DNA from: Nocardia niigatensis NBRC 100131
Lineage (GTDB): Bacteria > Actinomycetota > Actinomycetes > Mycobacteriales > Mycobacteriaceae
DNA length: 64,000 nucleotides
Reading direction: 5' to 3'
NCBI RefSeq assembly: GCF_000308655.1
Contig: NZ_BAGC01000053.1
Coordinates: 1-64,000, forward strand
A model generated the notes under the pieces. That model made no database searches, had not been told where the DNA came from, and saw only the letters and a list, made by a program, of their open reading frames with translations. Position numbers and translations under genes: made by a program. This document shows, one piece after another, positions 35,277 to 44,049 of this stretch (position 1 is its first letter; every line of letters starts with the position of its first letter).

Positions 35277-36092
35277 TCAGCAGTGCACGCCGGTAACGGC
35301 GAAGCGCTCGATATCGGCGACGTGTCCGCCGGTGGCGACCACGATGGTCAGCGTGCCGGGGCACGCGTCGGTGAGGGGCACCGTGGCCGACCACGGCGAT
35401 CCGGTGCCGCCGGCCGCGATGGGGCCCGCCTCACCGACCGGCCGCTCGCGATCGGCGCGGAGGATCCGGATACGCAGGCTCTCGTCGACGCCGGTGAGGA
35501 CGCCACCGACGGTGACCGGCGGATGGACGGCCGTGGCGTAGGCCGGGGCGGTCAGAGTCAAGGTCGTGTCCTCGCTTCCGACGACCTCCCAGGGGGCGGT
35601 GTCGCCGTGGCCCATGCGGACCAGATGCAACACCGCCGCCACGGCGGCCACACCGTTCGGATTGCTGAATCCCACACTGGCCCAAGCCTGTTCGCCCTGC
35701 TGCGACACCTTCACTACCTTGTCCACGCCGCTGAAGCCCAGGTAGGACTGCGTGAACGACTGCGCCGTCGCGCCGATGTCCAGGTGCCACGGCTGGTGGC
35801 CGCTGGGGCCGGCCTCCTGCTGCCAGGACGCGGCCTCGGCGAGGCTGTGGAAAGGCCACAGCGGCTCGTAGCGAAACTCGGCGCCGGCCGGTGCGGCCGA
35901 GGGGGACGCCGTCCCCGTGGGCGCGCCCGGCCCGGCCGGACTCGACGAGCCGTCGGCGGCCGGCGGCGCGGGTGCGGACTGCTCACTCCGGTCGGCGAAT
36001 ATCGCCACCAGCACGGCCGCCGCGAGCACCACCACGACGGCCAGCAGCACGGCGATCAGAACCCAGCGCTCCCGCGGGAATTTCGTTGTCAC
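35277..36092 (-). CDS. Membrane-anchored extracytoplasmic protein with Gmad2-like domain
   Basis: A 271-residue protein with one N-terminal membrane helix (WVLIAVLLAVVVVLAAAVLVAIF), a Pro/Ser/Ala linker and two outer domains. The last one (PVTVGGVLTGVDESLRIRILRAD... to ...GTGSPWSATVPL) has the immunoglobulin-like strand pattern seen in Gmad2-type spore/cell-wall proteins. It starts with GTG at 36092 overlapping the DUF4389 stop codon (GTGA). Function unknown; probably made with the two upstream membrane proteins. Confidence 0.7.
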   Translation of the reverse strand: MTTKFPRERWVLIAVLLAVVVVLAAAVLVAIFADRSEQSAPAPPAADGSSSPAGPGAPTGTASPSAAPAGAEFRYEPLWPFHSLAEAASWQQEAGPSGHQPWHLDIGATAQSFTQSYLGFSGVDKVVKVSQQGEQAWASVGFSNPNGVAAVAAVLHLVRMGHGDTAPWEVVGSEDTTLTLTAPAYATAVHPPVTVGGVLTGVDESLRIRILRADRERPVGEAGPIAAGGTGSPWSATVPLTDACPGTLTIVVATGGHVADIERFAVTGVHC

Positions 36093-36772
36093 GACACGAC
36101 ATCCTCGGCCGGCTCCCGCGGGCCCTGGTCGAGGCGGAAGGGCGGATAGTCGTCGGTCAGCAGTGCCGCGTAGGCCAGGACACGGTAGAACCAGCGGTTG
36201 ATGCCGAGGACGAAACCGAACAGCCCACGCGGATAGCGGCCGGTGAAGAGCAGGGCGACCGCAGCGATCAGGACCAGCACGCCGATCAGCGGAATCGTGG
36301 TGTTGCCGTTGCCGTTATCGGTGTCGGCGCCGAGTGCCACGCCGCCGCTGAACAGGGCGGCCAGGATCAGATAGTGCGGGATGGCGAGCAGCCACCACTT
36401 CACGAGAGCCAGTCCGCGCGAAAGTTGTTCGGGATAGTCGATCTCCAGATCGGCCGGATAGTCGGTCTGCCGCAGTGTGAACGGCGGATACCTATCCGTC
36501 CCCAGTGCGGCGTAGGTGTAGAACTGCACCCGCCACGACCAGCGCATGACACCTACGGTGAAGTCGAACAGGGGGCGCGGATAGCGCCCGGTGAACAGGA
36601 TCGCGAACCACGCCACCACCGTCACCACCCAGAAGGCGATCCACAGGAAGAACAACACGATGTAGTGCGGTATCGCCAGCAGCCATTTCACCAGCCACAG
36701 CCAGCGAGACAGGGATTCGTCCAGGTCGCCACGCAAGCGGACGGACCGGATCGCGATGGGTTCGGGATTCAT
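36089..36772 (-). CDS. DUF4389 tandem-repeat membrane protein
   Basis: A 227-residue protein with two copies of the DUF4389 unit: LSRWLWLVKWLLAIPHYIVLFF...FTGRYPRPLFDFTVGVMRW and LSRGLALVKWWLLAIPHYLILAALF...FTGRYPRGLFGFVLGINRW. Each ends in a YPPF segment. About four membrane helices. Function unknown. AAGGAGTCCGAT precedes ATG 36772. It lies between the split-barrel/membrane fusion and the anchored protein in a three-gene run. Confidence 0.8.
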   Translation of the reverse strand: MNPEPIAIRSVRLRGDLDESLSRWLWLVKWLLAIPHYIVLFFLWIAFWVVTVVAWFAILFTGRYPRPLFDFTVGVMRWSWRVQFYTYAALGTDRYPPFTLRQTDYPADLEIDYPEQLSRGLALVKWWLLAIPHYLILAALFSGGVALGADTDNGNGNTTIPLIGVLVLIAAVALLFTGRYPRGLFGFVLGINRWFYRVLAYAALLTDDYPPFRLDQGPREPAEDVVS

Positions 36773-36823
36773 ATCGGACTCCTTGTCGGGATCTCGGGGG
36801 TTGGTCGGGTCCGCATCGGCGGG

Positions 36824-37870
36824 TCAGGATCGGCCTTCGTCGGGCGGCGGGAGCAGGTGTCCGGCGGCCAGGACCCGAGGCAGGAAGGCGCCCGTCACCC
36901 AGGCCATCACCGCCGCCATGACCGCACCCGCCAGCACGCCGATGGCGGCGACCAGAATCGGAGGCTGGCCGGGCTGCCACAGCGGCGGCGCGACCAGCAT
37001 GAAGGCGATGAGACCGCCGATCCAGGCCACCGCGTTCGCGAGGATCCACAGTGCCGCCCGATCGGTGAAGCGACGCAGGACGGTCCACTGCGCGACGCCG
37101 AGGGAGAACACCACGATCAGCGCGCCCGCCACGGCTACCGGAATCTGGGCCCAGGCGGGCCAGCCGCCGAACCGTTCGCCGGCGATCATGGGCAGCACAC
37201 CCACCGACCAGGCCACCACCGCCCCGGCCGCGGTCACCGTCATCCAGTCACGTATCCGCAACCGGGACAGTACCGTTCGCAGCACACCGGCCTGGAAATA
37301 GCCGAGCGCCATGCCTTCGACGGCTCCGGCCGCCAGCATCACCGTCACGAGCACGGCCGCACTCGCGTGGGCGGTGAGCGCGCCGCCGATCGCCGGGGCG
37401 AGGAATCCGAGAAACTCCCCGGTCGTCACCCTGGTGAACCAGCGCCGGCGCAGCGCGCGCTCCGCGGAATCCGGCGGCGCAGTCGAAAGATCGATCACCA
37501 CATACGGATCCCGCGCCGACGTCGTCGTCCGCGGATGCGCTGCGCGGTAGACCATGTCGACCTCCTCGTACGCGAGCGTGTCCGGAGTGACGACGTGCCC
37601 GACGCCGGTCCGCCATTCGCCGTCGAGGCAGATCGACACCGCGTGCGGCGCCCGGAAATTGCGCCACCAGGTCTTCGTGCCGGAGTGACCGACCCGGATC
37701 GCCACGCTGTCGCCGTCGCGCACGTAGCCCACCGGCAACGCGATGTGCCGACCGGAAAGTCTTGTCTCGTAACGCAATTCCCCTACCGAATGCCGCAGCC
37801 CGGTGGGCAGCCGCAGGGCGAGCAACATCGCCGCCGCCGTGATTCCGGGTGTCTCGTATTTCGTGGGCAC
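36824..37870 (-). CDS. Split-barrel flavin/F420-type domain fused to a membrane domain
   Basis: A 348-residue protein. Residues 1-130 resemble a deazaflavin/FMN-dependent split beta-barrel (YETRLSGRHIALPVGYVRDGDSVAIRVGHSGTKTWWRNFRAPHAVSICLDG), the fold of DUF385 nitroreductase-like enzymes. Residues from about 170 form about six to eight membrane helices without similarity I can place. GTG 37870 is fixed by GGAGGAGGACAC directly upstream; longer frames would have no site. A perfectly palindromic DosR-box-like site lies 138 bases upstream. A membrane-bound redox role is inferred; cofactor and substrate are unknown. Confidence 0.65.
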   Translation of the reverse strand: MPTKYETPGITAAAMLLALRLPTGLRHSVGELRYETRLSGRHIALPVGYVRDGDSVAIRVGHSGTKTWWRNFRAPHAVSICLDGEWRTGVGHVVTPDTLAYEEVDMVYRAAHPRTTTSARDPYVVIDLSTAPPDSAERALRRRWFTRVTTGEFLGFLAPAIGGALTAHASAAVLVTVMLAAGAVEGMALGYFQAGVLRTVLSRLRIRDWMTVTAAGAVVAWSVGVLPMIAGERFGGWPAWAQIPVAVAGALIVVFSLGVAQWTVLRRFTDRAALWILANAVAWIGGLIAFMLVAPPLWQPGQPPILVAAIGVLAGAVMAAVMAWVTGAFLPRVLAAGHLLPPPDEGRS

Positions 37871-38007
37871 CGTGTCCTCCTCCGCGAGCGCGTCATTCAG
37901 CCCGTCACCTTGATCGTGCGCCGTGCCGGGCGGCCGATGACAGAAGCCAAAGTCCCACTCCCGGCGGCCTTTCGACGCTCTCAACCCGGCGCGTGGGCGC
38001 CTTCGGA

Positions 38008-38021
38008 GGGACATTGGTCCC
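38008..38021. promoter_or_regulatory. DosR-box-like site 8, complete GGGAC-N4-GTCCC
   Basis: GGGACATTGGTCCC matches all ten fixed positions. It stands in the 201-base gap between the split-barrel fusion gene and the end of tgs1, and can only serve the minus-strand gene starting at 37870. It is the strongest site in the window. Confidence 0.75.
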
Positions 38022-38071
38022 GCCGGCGATGGGCGACGGCCCTCGGCGGGCATCGGTGCGCCCCCTGCCGG

Positions 38072-39460
38072 TTACCCGGCCCGATGCTGCGACCGTGCTC
38101 GGGCAGCGGTGAGCAGTTCGGCGACGGCGCTGTGGATTCCGTCGGCGATCGCCTCGAGGTCGGGGGTCGAGTCATAGTCGCCGGTGATGCCGAAGGTGAG
38201 TTGATCGCCGTAACTCAGGATCGCGATGCCGGTGCGCAGGCGCATCGCGATGGGGACGGCCGGGATCAGCTCCAAGACCTCGCGGCCCACCATGGTGAGG
38301 GTGCGGCGCGGGCCCGGAATGTTGGTCGCCACGGCCGTGACACCGCGCTGCGGCAGACGCGAGAACAGGCGCATGCCCCAGGCAACCGGAGCGAACGGCA
38401 GCCACCCGGCCACGGTGAGCAGTGACTTCTCGGCTTGCGCGGCGCCGCCGGACTTGTGCCGTGCCATCCGGCGGTGGATGGTGGCGAGACGTTCGACCGG
38501 GTCGTCCAGATGCAATGGCAGCAGCGACAGCACCGCCGAAACACGGTTGTCGAAAACCGATTTCGCGTCGGCGGCGCGCATCGACACCGGCACCAGTATG
38601 CGCATGGTGTTGCCGGTCGGCTGCTCCCCGCGCGCGATGAGGACCGCTCGGTACGCCGAGGTCAGGGCTGCCAGCACCACGTCATTGACCGTCGCGTCCA
38701 ACCCGCGACCGATTTCGCGGATCTCCGGGAGCGAGGCACGGGCGATCGCATAGCGTCGTTGCCTGCCGATCGGGCCGTTGAGCGACGAGGACTCGGGCGC
38801 CGAAATCACCCCGGCCACCACGGGCACCAGGCTGCGCATCATGCCCACCGCGTAGCGCGGCACCTCGACGGGCAGCCGAAGCCCGCTGACGAGCCACCCG
38901 AACCGATCCTTCGGTCCGGTGGCAGCACTGCCCTCGTCCTTCGGTTGCGCGGCGGCGCCCTCCAGCGACGTACTCGTCGGGCCGGCCGCTTCGCACGGGT
39001 CGCAAAGGCTTTCGAGCAACGCGACGCCGGAGACGCCGTCGACGAGACTGTGGTGCGCCTTCACGATCACTACCCAGCGCCCGCCGGCGAGATGCTCGAT
39101 GACGACGCACTCCCACATCGGATGGTCTCGGTCCAGGCGCTCCGCCAACTCGGCTGCCACGAACTCGCGCAGCGCCGGTTCGTCAGCCGGCTCGGGCAGC
39201 GCGCTCCACCGAATATGGTGGGCCAGATCGAAATTGGGATCGGACTCCCACACCGGCACCGCCAGGTCCAGCGGTGCGCGCCGGATGCGCTGTCGCAGGC
39301 GTTCGTTCGCCGATACCCGCTGCGCCATCGCCGCGGTGAACTCCGCACGGCTCGGCGTTTCCCCGGACAGGATCGCCACCGCCGCGATACCCAGACTTAT
39401 GCGCCGGTCGGAGTCCTCGAGTTCGATGAACCCCGCGTCCAGTGGCTGTAATTCGGTCAT
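38072..39460 (-). CDS. tgs1: Wax ester synthase / diacylglycerol acyltransferase (Tgs1-like)
   Basis: A 462-residue WS/DGAT enzyme. The active-site motif HHSLVDG is at 136-142, with both His and Asp intact; PVSMRAADAKSVFDNRVSA and TNIPGPRRTLTMVG are the other conserved blocks. It makes triacylglycerol (or wax esters) from acyl-CoA at the membrane. Length and context match M. tuberculosis Tgs1 (Rv3130c, 463 residues), the main dormancy triacylglycerol synthase and a DosR target. ATG 39460 lies 20 bases after the stop of the USP gene, so it is translated from the USP transcript and is the last gene of the long minus-strand run. Confidence 0.9.
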   Translation of the reverse strand: MTELQPLDAGFIELEDSDRRISLGIAAVAILSGETPSRAEFTAAMAQRVSANERLRQRIRRAPLDLAVPVWESDPNFDLAHHIRWSALPEPADEPALREFVAAELAERLDRDHPMWECVVIEHLAGGRWVVIVKAHHSLVDGVSGVALLESLCDPCEAAGPTSTSLEGAAAQPKDEGSAATGPKDRFGWLVSGLRLPVEVPRYAVGMMRSLVPVVAGVISAPESSSLNGPIGRQRRYAIARASLPEIREIGRGLDATVNDVVLAALTSAYRAVLIARGEQPTGNTMRILVPVSMRAADAKSVFDNRVSAVLSLLPLHLDDPVERLATIHRRMARHKSGGAAQAEKSLLTVAGWLPFAPVAWGMRLFSRLPQRGVTAVATNIPGPRRTLTMVGREVLELIPAVPIAMRLRTGIAILSYGDQLTFGITGDYDSTPDLEAIADGIHSAVAELLTAARARSQHRAG

Positions 39461-39480
39461 GACCGATACCTGATCTTCGA

Positions 39481-40380
39481 TTAGGCGCGCACGACGACCG
39501 TTGGGATTTGGACGTGGTGCAGCACGGTGGAACTGGTGGAACCGAGCAGCATGCCGGTGAAGCCGCCGCGCCCGTGACTGCCGACCACGACCAGTTGCGC
39601 GTGCTCGGATTCCGCGAGCAGAGCCTGGCCGGGGCGTTCCATCACCAGCAGGCGGCGAACCGTCACCTCGGGGTAGCGCTCGCCGAACCCGGCGAGCCGT
39701 TCGGAGAGCACTTCGTTCGCCTGCGCGCGCAGCGGCTCCCAGCCGATCAGCGGCACGTACGAGCCGAGGATGTCCGTCCAGGCGTACAGCGCGGTCACCC
39801 CGACCTTGCGCGCCGAAGCCTCCTCGAACGCGAATTCCAGTGCGGGCACGCTGTTCGGCGTGCCGTCGACGCCGACGAGCACCGGCTTGTCCGCGCACAC
39901 CGGATCGGGCGCCTCGGTCCCGTGGATCACCGCCACCGGGCAGTGGGCGTGCCGGACGACCGCGTCGGCCACCGAACCGAGCACCCGGCTCCGGATCGCG
40001 CCCAGTCCGCGGCTCCCGACGGCGACGGCGCGTACCCGCCGGGACTGTTCGAGCAGGTAGTCGATGATCGGTTCGCCGATCACCTCCGAGGTGATGGGAA
40101 CCACCGCGCCCGCCGCTCCGGCGCGCGCCACCCGACCGGCTTCGTCGACGATGCGCTGCCCCTCGCGGTCCAGCAGCGCCAGATCGGCGTCCCTGAGCAC
40201 CTCGCGGGGAAGTTCGCCGGCGGACGGCGCGGTGGACGTGACGAGGTGCAGTTGGCAGCCGTGCAGATCCGCGGCCACCGCGGCCCATGCCGCCGCCTGG
40301 TACGAGCTCGCCGAGCCGTCGACGGCGGCGACGATACGTGAATGCCTCTGCCCGGCAAGAGAGCTGGTGTCTGTGCTCAT
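39481..40380 (-). CDS. Universal stress protein, tandem USP domains (3 of 4)
   Basis: A 299-residue double USP with intact nucleotide loops in both halves (VGSRGLGAIRSRVLGSVA and VGSHGRGGFTGMLLGSTS). It is a close paralogue of the USP at 27483-28385. In M. tuberculosis USPs neighbour tgs1 and devR in a similar way (Rv3134c), so this pairing with tgs1 is expected for a dormancy operon. The short region before its start holds a 24-base tandem duplication. Confidence 0.88.
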   Translation of the reverse strand: MSTDTSSLAGQRHSRIVAAVDGSASSYQAAAWAAVAADLHGCQLHLVTSTAPSAGELPREVLRDADLALLDREGQRIVDEAGRVARAGAAGAVVPITSEVIGEPIIDYLLEQSRRVRAVAVGSRGLGAIRSRVLGSVADAVVRHAHCPVAVIHGTEAPDPVCADKPVLVGVDGTPNSVPALEFAFEEASARKVGVTALYAWTDILGSYVPLIGWEPLRAQANEVLSERLAGFGERYPEVTVRRLLVMERPGQALLAESEHAQLVVVGSHGRGGFTGMLLGSTSSTVLHHVQIPTVVVRA

Positions 40381-40398
40381 GATCGGTATCCCTCTCGA

Positions 40399-40446
40399 GA
40401 GTCCATGTGGCGGCTATCTGCCGAGTCCGTGTGGCGGCTATCTGCC
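40399..40446. repeat. Tandem duplication of 24 bases before a USP gene
   Basis: Two adjacent 24-base copies (40399-40422 and 40423-40446) differ only at their seventh base (A versus G). Each starts GAGTCC and ends CTATCTGCC. The copy farther from the USP gene covers the last codons and TAG stop (40438-40440) of the Rv1733c-like gene. The nearer copy lies in the 57-base leader of the USP gene and repeats the stop codon. Confidence 0.85.
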
Positions 40447-41025
40447 GATGGGCCGGCCGAGCCCGCGCAGCTCCGCCTCCCAGCGCGCGGCGTGCAGCCG
40501 GGCCAGCAGCTGCGAGCAGCACCAGAGCAACGCGAAGACTCCGAATCCGGCGCCCACCAGGAGCGCGAAGCCGGTGCCGACGCCGTCCCACACGGCCGTC
40601 TCGGTGCGCCGCGGCGGGTCGGCGGGCCGGCCATCGGACCCGAGCCACAGTGACAGGGTGGCACCGACTTTCGTGTCGCGCGGAACCTCGATCGTTCCGT
40701 TCACGAGGTTCCCGTCGCGCTGCCATTGAATCTGCGATTCGTACAGCGCGGACTGGGTGGGACCGGCCGGCCGAGTCTCCTTCGGCGGGGTCAGCACCGT
40801 CGCCTGGGTGGCGATCTCCGAGGCGTTCGTGGCCCGGATCCGGTCGGCGCTGCGGGTGTAGGTCTCCGTGCCGACCGCGGCGGCCACCGGTATCGCCAGC
40901 AGCAGCAGGACGACCACGAGCAGGTGAAGCATCGATTCCCAGCGATCGGATGCCCGCATGAGGGGGTTCGTGTTCCACGGCCGCAACCGCCACACCCGCC
41001 ACGGCAGTGAGGAATTGTGCGACAT
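40438..41025 (-). CDS. Rv1733c-like two-helix membrane protein
   Basis: A 195-residue protein with the layout of M. tuberculosis Rv1733c (210 residues, DosR regulon): an N-terminal NPLMRASDRWESM segment, a first membrane helix (LLVVVLLLLAIPVAAAVGTE), an outer domain with a VPRDTKVGATLSLWLGSDGR segment, and a second helix (FALLVGAGFGVFALLWCCSQLL). ATG 41025 is chosen because GAGGTGG is eight bases upstream; an ATG at 41070 would add 15 residues. An 18-base site identical to the one before the SDR gene begins exactly 68 bases upstream. Function unknown. Confidence 0.82.
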   Translation of the reverse strand: MSHNSSLPWRVWRLRPWNTNPLMRASDRWESMLHLLVVVLLLLAIPVAAAVGTETYTRSADRIRATNASEIATQATVLTPPKETRPAGPTQSALYESQIQWQRDGNLVNGTIEVPRDTKVGATLSLWLGSDGRPADPPRRTETAVWDGVGTGFALLVGAGFGVFALLWCCSQLLARLHAARWEAELRGLGRPIGR

Positions 41026-41092
41026 GGTCTTCCACCTCGTCCCTGGAGTTCTCGTCTGCCCGTTCAGCATCTCGAATCCGGAGCCGCACGGT

Positions 41093-41110
41093 GACGGCCG
41101 AAAGTCACCG
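41093..41110. promoter_or_regulatory. DosR-box-like site 9, identical 18-mer copy B
   Basis: GACGGCCGAAAGTCACCG is the same 18-mer as at 29523-29540, at the same 68-base distance from a start codon. It overlaps the stop codon of sulP (41105-41107), so the Rv1733c-like, USP and tgs1 genes may have their own promoter inside the long run. Confidence 0.55.
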
Positions 41111-42814
41111 ATCCGCCGGTCCGAGGTCTCCGGTCTGGCGCCGATAGGCCGCCAACGCGGTCGGCAGGGTCGGAAACAGCCGGTCGGCGCCGATCCGCTC
41201 GGTCAGCCCGGCCGCGTCGAGGGCCGCCCGCAGATCCTTCTTGACCCGGGCCATCGCGAAAACCACGTCTCGGGAGTCCAGTTCGGCCCGGAGCTGGTCG
41301 ACGGCGTCGAGGGCGGTCAGGTCGACCTCGACATTGGCCTCGGCGTTGAGGACGAACCAGCGGACCGGGACCGTTGTGGCGGCCGTGTCGACGGCCGCCA
41401 GCGCGCGGCGGCGGAAGTCCTCGGCATTGGCGAAGCACAGGGGCGCGTCGTAGCGGTAGACCACCAGGCCGGGCACTGTTGTCGCGTCCGGATAGTCGTC
41501 GACGTCGTGCATGCCGGCCAGACCGGGGACGAAACCCTGGATCGCGTCGTGGGCGCGGGCCACTCGGCGCAGCAGGTCCAGGATCGACAGGCCGATGGCG
41601 ATGAGAATGCCGTAGAGCACACCGACCGCCAGCACCGCGATGGCCGTGCTCAGGGCGAGCACGAGTTCGCTGCGACGGAACCCGGCCAGCCGGCGGAACT
41701 CCGGCAGGTCGATGAGACGTAGCGCGGCGTAGACCACCAACGCTCCCAGCGCGGCGGCCGGGAACGCGGCGAGTACGGTTCGCCCCCAGAACAATACGGC
41801 CAGTACCGTCAGCAGCGCCGCCACCGCATACAGCTGGGTGCGCGCGCCCGCGGCGTCGGCGATGGTCGTGCGGCTGCCGCTGCAGCTGACCGGAAATCCC
41901 TGCGCGACACCGGCGGTCAGATTGGTCGCGCCCATGGCGAGCAGTTCCCGGTTCGCGTCCACGGTCGTGCCCTGCCGGGCCGCGAACGCCCGCGCGACCA
42001 GGACCGTGTCGGAGAATCCGACCAGGGCGATGCCGAGCGCGGGCAGCAGCAGTGTCGTCAGGTCCGCCGCGGCGACGTGCGGTATGCCCGGAACCGGCAG
42101 CCCGGATGGGATCGCACCCACGACGCGAATCCCGTGTTCCCGCAGCGAGAACAGCGCCACCACCGCTGTCGCGCCCAGCACCGCGACCAGCGGCCCCGGG
42201 ATCCGCGGCGTCCGCCATGCCGCCGCCAGCAGCACGGCCAGGGTGCCGCCCGCCAGACACACAGTGGGCCAATGCAATTCATCGACGTGCGCGGCGAAGG
42301 ACCGCAGCTGATCGGGGATGGACTCCCCGGTCACGGTCACCCGGCTGACCCGGCCGAGCTGACCCACGATCATGATCCCCGCGGTCCCGGCCAGGTAGCC
42401 GACCAGCACCGGCTTCGACAACAGGTCGGCCAGGACCCCGAGCCGGGCCACCGCGCCCACCGCACAGGAGGCGCCGACCAGCAGCGCCAGCGCGGCGGCC
42501 AGCGCCGCGTACCGGCCGGAATCGCCGGCGGCCAGCGGCGCCAGCGCCACCGCCGTCATGAGCGCGGTCGTCGATTCCGGCCCCACCGCCAGCACCCGTG
42601 AGGTCCCCAGCGCCACATAGACGGCCAGCGGGCCGAGCGTCGCCCACAGGCCCGCGATCGGCGTCAGACCGGCCACGGTCGCATACGCCATCACCTGCGG
42701 AATCAGGTAGGCCGCCACGGTGACTCCGGCCACGGCGTCCGACCGCAGCCAATCGCGCCGGTAACCACGGAACTGCCGAGTCCCGGGTAGCCACCGTCCT
42801 CTGGCGTCACCCAT
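41105..42814 (-). CDS. SulP-family anion transporter with STAS domain (Rv1739c-like)
   Basis: A 569-residue transporter with about 12 to 14 membrane segments (AYLIPQVMAYATVAGLTPIAGLWA is the SulP signature) and a C-terminal STAS domain (about 430-560, PGLVVYRYDAPLCFANAEDFRRRA). M. tuberculosis Rv1739c (560 residues) is the matching sulphate-transporter-like protein, and lies beside narX, narK2 and Rv1733c there as this gene lies beside nar genes and an Rv1733c-like gene here. Sulphate, bicarbonate or another anion could be carried. Starts 22 bases after the small membrane gene upstream. Confidence 0.87.
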   Translation of the reverse strand: MGDARGRWLPGTRQFRGYRRDWLRSDAVAGVTVAAYLIPQVMAYATVAGLTPIAGLWATLGPLAVYVALGTSRVLAVGPESTTALMTAVALAPLAAGDSGRYAALAAALALLVGASCAVGAVARLGVLADLLSKPVLVGYLAGTAGIMIVGQLGRVSRVTVTGESIPDQLRSFAAHVDELHWPTVCLAGGTLAVLLAAAWRTPRIPGPLVAVLGATAVVALFSLREHGIRVVGAIPSGLPVPGIPHVAAADLTTLLLPALGIALVGFSDTVLVARAFAARQGTTVDANRELLAMGATNLTAGVAQGFPVSCSGSRTTIADAAGARTQLYAVAALLTVLAVLFWGRTVLAAFPAAALGALVVYAALRLIDLPEFRRLAGFRRSELVLALSTAIAVLAVGVLYGILIAIGLSILDLLRRVARAHDAIQGFVPGLAGMHDVDDYPDATTVPGLVVYRYDAPLCFANAEDFRRRALAAVDTAATTVPVRWFVLNAEANVEVDLTALDAVDQLRAELDSRDVVFAMARVKKDLRAALDAAGLTERIGADRLFPTLPTALAAYRRQTGDLGPADR

Positions 42815-42836
42815 CAGTGCACCGTAGCGCGCGAGG

Positions 42837-43271
42837 TCACCGCATCACGCTGTCCAGGACGAGCACGCCCCCGGCGAGGAGGGCGATGACCTTCAGTGCC
42901 TCGAGGCCGACGTAGGCGTAGTGGCTACGCGAACGCGGCCCCTCCTGACCCGACAGCACCGCGTCACTGCGCCGGGTCAGCCGGGGACGCACGAAGACCA
43001 GCTGCACGACCAGCGAGCCGACAGCGACGGCGACAGCGATGGTTGCCGCGGTTCCCGGCGGATCGGCCCACAACGCAGCAAGAACGAGCACGGCGAGCAG
43101 GGATTCGACACCGTTGAGGGCGCGGAAGACCAGGCGGCCGATGCCGAGCCCGATGGCGAGGGTGACATTGGGGGCGCGGAACTTCAGGGGCACCTCGATG
43201 AACGAGATGGCCAGCACCATACCCAGCCAGAGGAAGACGGCGGCGGTGACGAAGGCCCGGGCGGTGGTCAT
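42837..43271 (-). CDS. Four-helix membrane protein following narI
   Basis: A 144-residue integral membrane protein with four hydrophobic segments. It starts MTTARAFVTAAVFLWLGMVLAISFIEVPLKFRAP and ends LKVIALLAGGVLVLDSVMR. Glu and Pro inside the first helix (SFIEVPLKF) are unusual. I do not recognise its family. ATG 43271 lies 25 bases after the narI stop, and sulP follows by 22 bases, so it bridges the nitrate reductase genes and sulP in one run. Confidence 0.65.
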   Translation of the reverse strand: MTTARAFVTAAVFLWLGMVLAISFIEVPLKFRAPNVTLAIGLGIGRLVFRALNGVESLLAVLVLAALWADPPGTAATIAVAVAVGSLVVQLVFVRPRLTRRSDAVLSGQEGPRSRSHYAYVGLEALKVIALLAGGVLVLDSVMR

Positions 43272-43296
43272 GGAATCGGTCCTTTCCGGTAGATGA

Positions 43297-44049
43297 TCAT
43301 GATCGCTGCCATCCCCGTCGCGGCGCGCGGGCACCGAGCCGATCGGTACGAGAGCGATAGACGATGTAGGGACGGGTCAGATAGCCCAGCGGCGCCGAGA
43401 AGACGTGCACCAGACGGCTGAACGGCCAGAACGCGAAGAGCATCAGCGCCGACAGCGCGTGCAGCCGGAATCCGATCGGGGCGGCCGCCATCAGCGCCGG
43501 ATCCGGGTGCAGGTAGAACAGCGACCGGAACCAGGGCGACACCGTCTGCCGGTAGTCGTGCGGATGGCCGGTGAGATTGCCCAGGACGGTGGTGCCGAGC
43601 CCGAGCGCGAGGGTGCCGATCAGCAGCACGTACATGGCCTTGTCGTTGCGGGTGGTGGCAGCGAACACCGGTCGCACGGTACGGCGGCGGTAGAGGAGGA
43701 TCGCCGCTCCGGTCAGGGTCATGACGCCTGCTACGGTGCCGACGCCGACCGCGACGCTGTGATAGGCGGCCTCGGTGATTCCGGCCGCGTCCGTCCAGGA
43801 TTCGGGCACGAGCAGGCCGCCGATGTGTCCGAGCACGACGAGCAGGATGCCGTAGTGGAACAGCGGGCTGCCCAGCCGCAGCAGGCGGTGCTCGTAGAGT
43901 TCCGAGGAACGCGTGGTCCAGCCGAACTTGTCGTAGCGGTAGCGCCACGCATGACCCACGACGAAGACGGCGAAGGCCGCGTACGGCGCCGCGACCCACA
44001 GCAGCAAATCGAGGGTGCTCACGGGATCGGTGGCGGGCGCGGCGGTCAT
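43297..44049 (-). CDS. narI: Respiratory nitrate reductase gamma subunit (cytochrome b)
   Basis: A 250-residue haem-b membrane subunit with five helices. His pairs expected to bind the two haems are visible (GSPLFHYGILLVVLGHIGG and FRLHALSALMLFAFWPFSRLVHVF). It passes electrons from menaquinol to NarH. Its ATG overlaps the narJ stop (ATGA). The cytoplasmic tail ends RRGWQRS. Length is normal for the family. Confidence 0.9.
   Translation of the reverse strand: MTAAPATDPVSTLDLLLWVAAPYAAFAVFVVGHAWRYRYDKFGWTTRSSELYEHRLLRLGSPLFHYGILLVVLGHIGGLLVPESWTDAAGITEAAYHSVAVGVGTVAGVMTLTGAAILLYRRRTVRPVFAATTRNDKAMYVLLIGTLALGLGTTVLGNLTGHPHDYRQTVSPWFRSLFYLHPDPALMAAAPIGFRLHALSALMLFAFWPFSRLVHVFSAPLGYLTRPYIVYRSRTDRLGARAPRRGWQRS

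Noticed and set aside
39461..41089. Minus-strand N-terminal extension of tgs1
   Set aside because: It overlaps the USP and Rv1733c-like genes in another frame, and its residues are Arg-rich without any family pattern. The Tgs1 start is at 39460.
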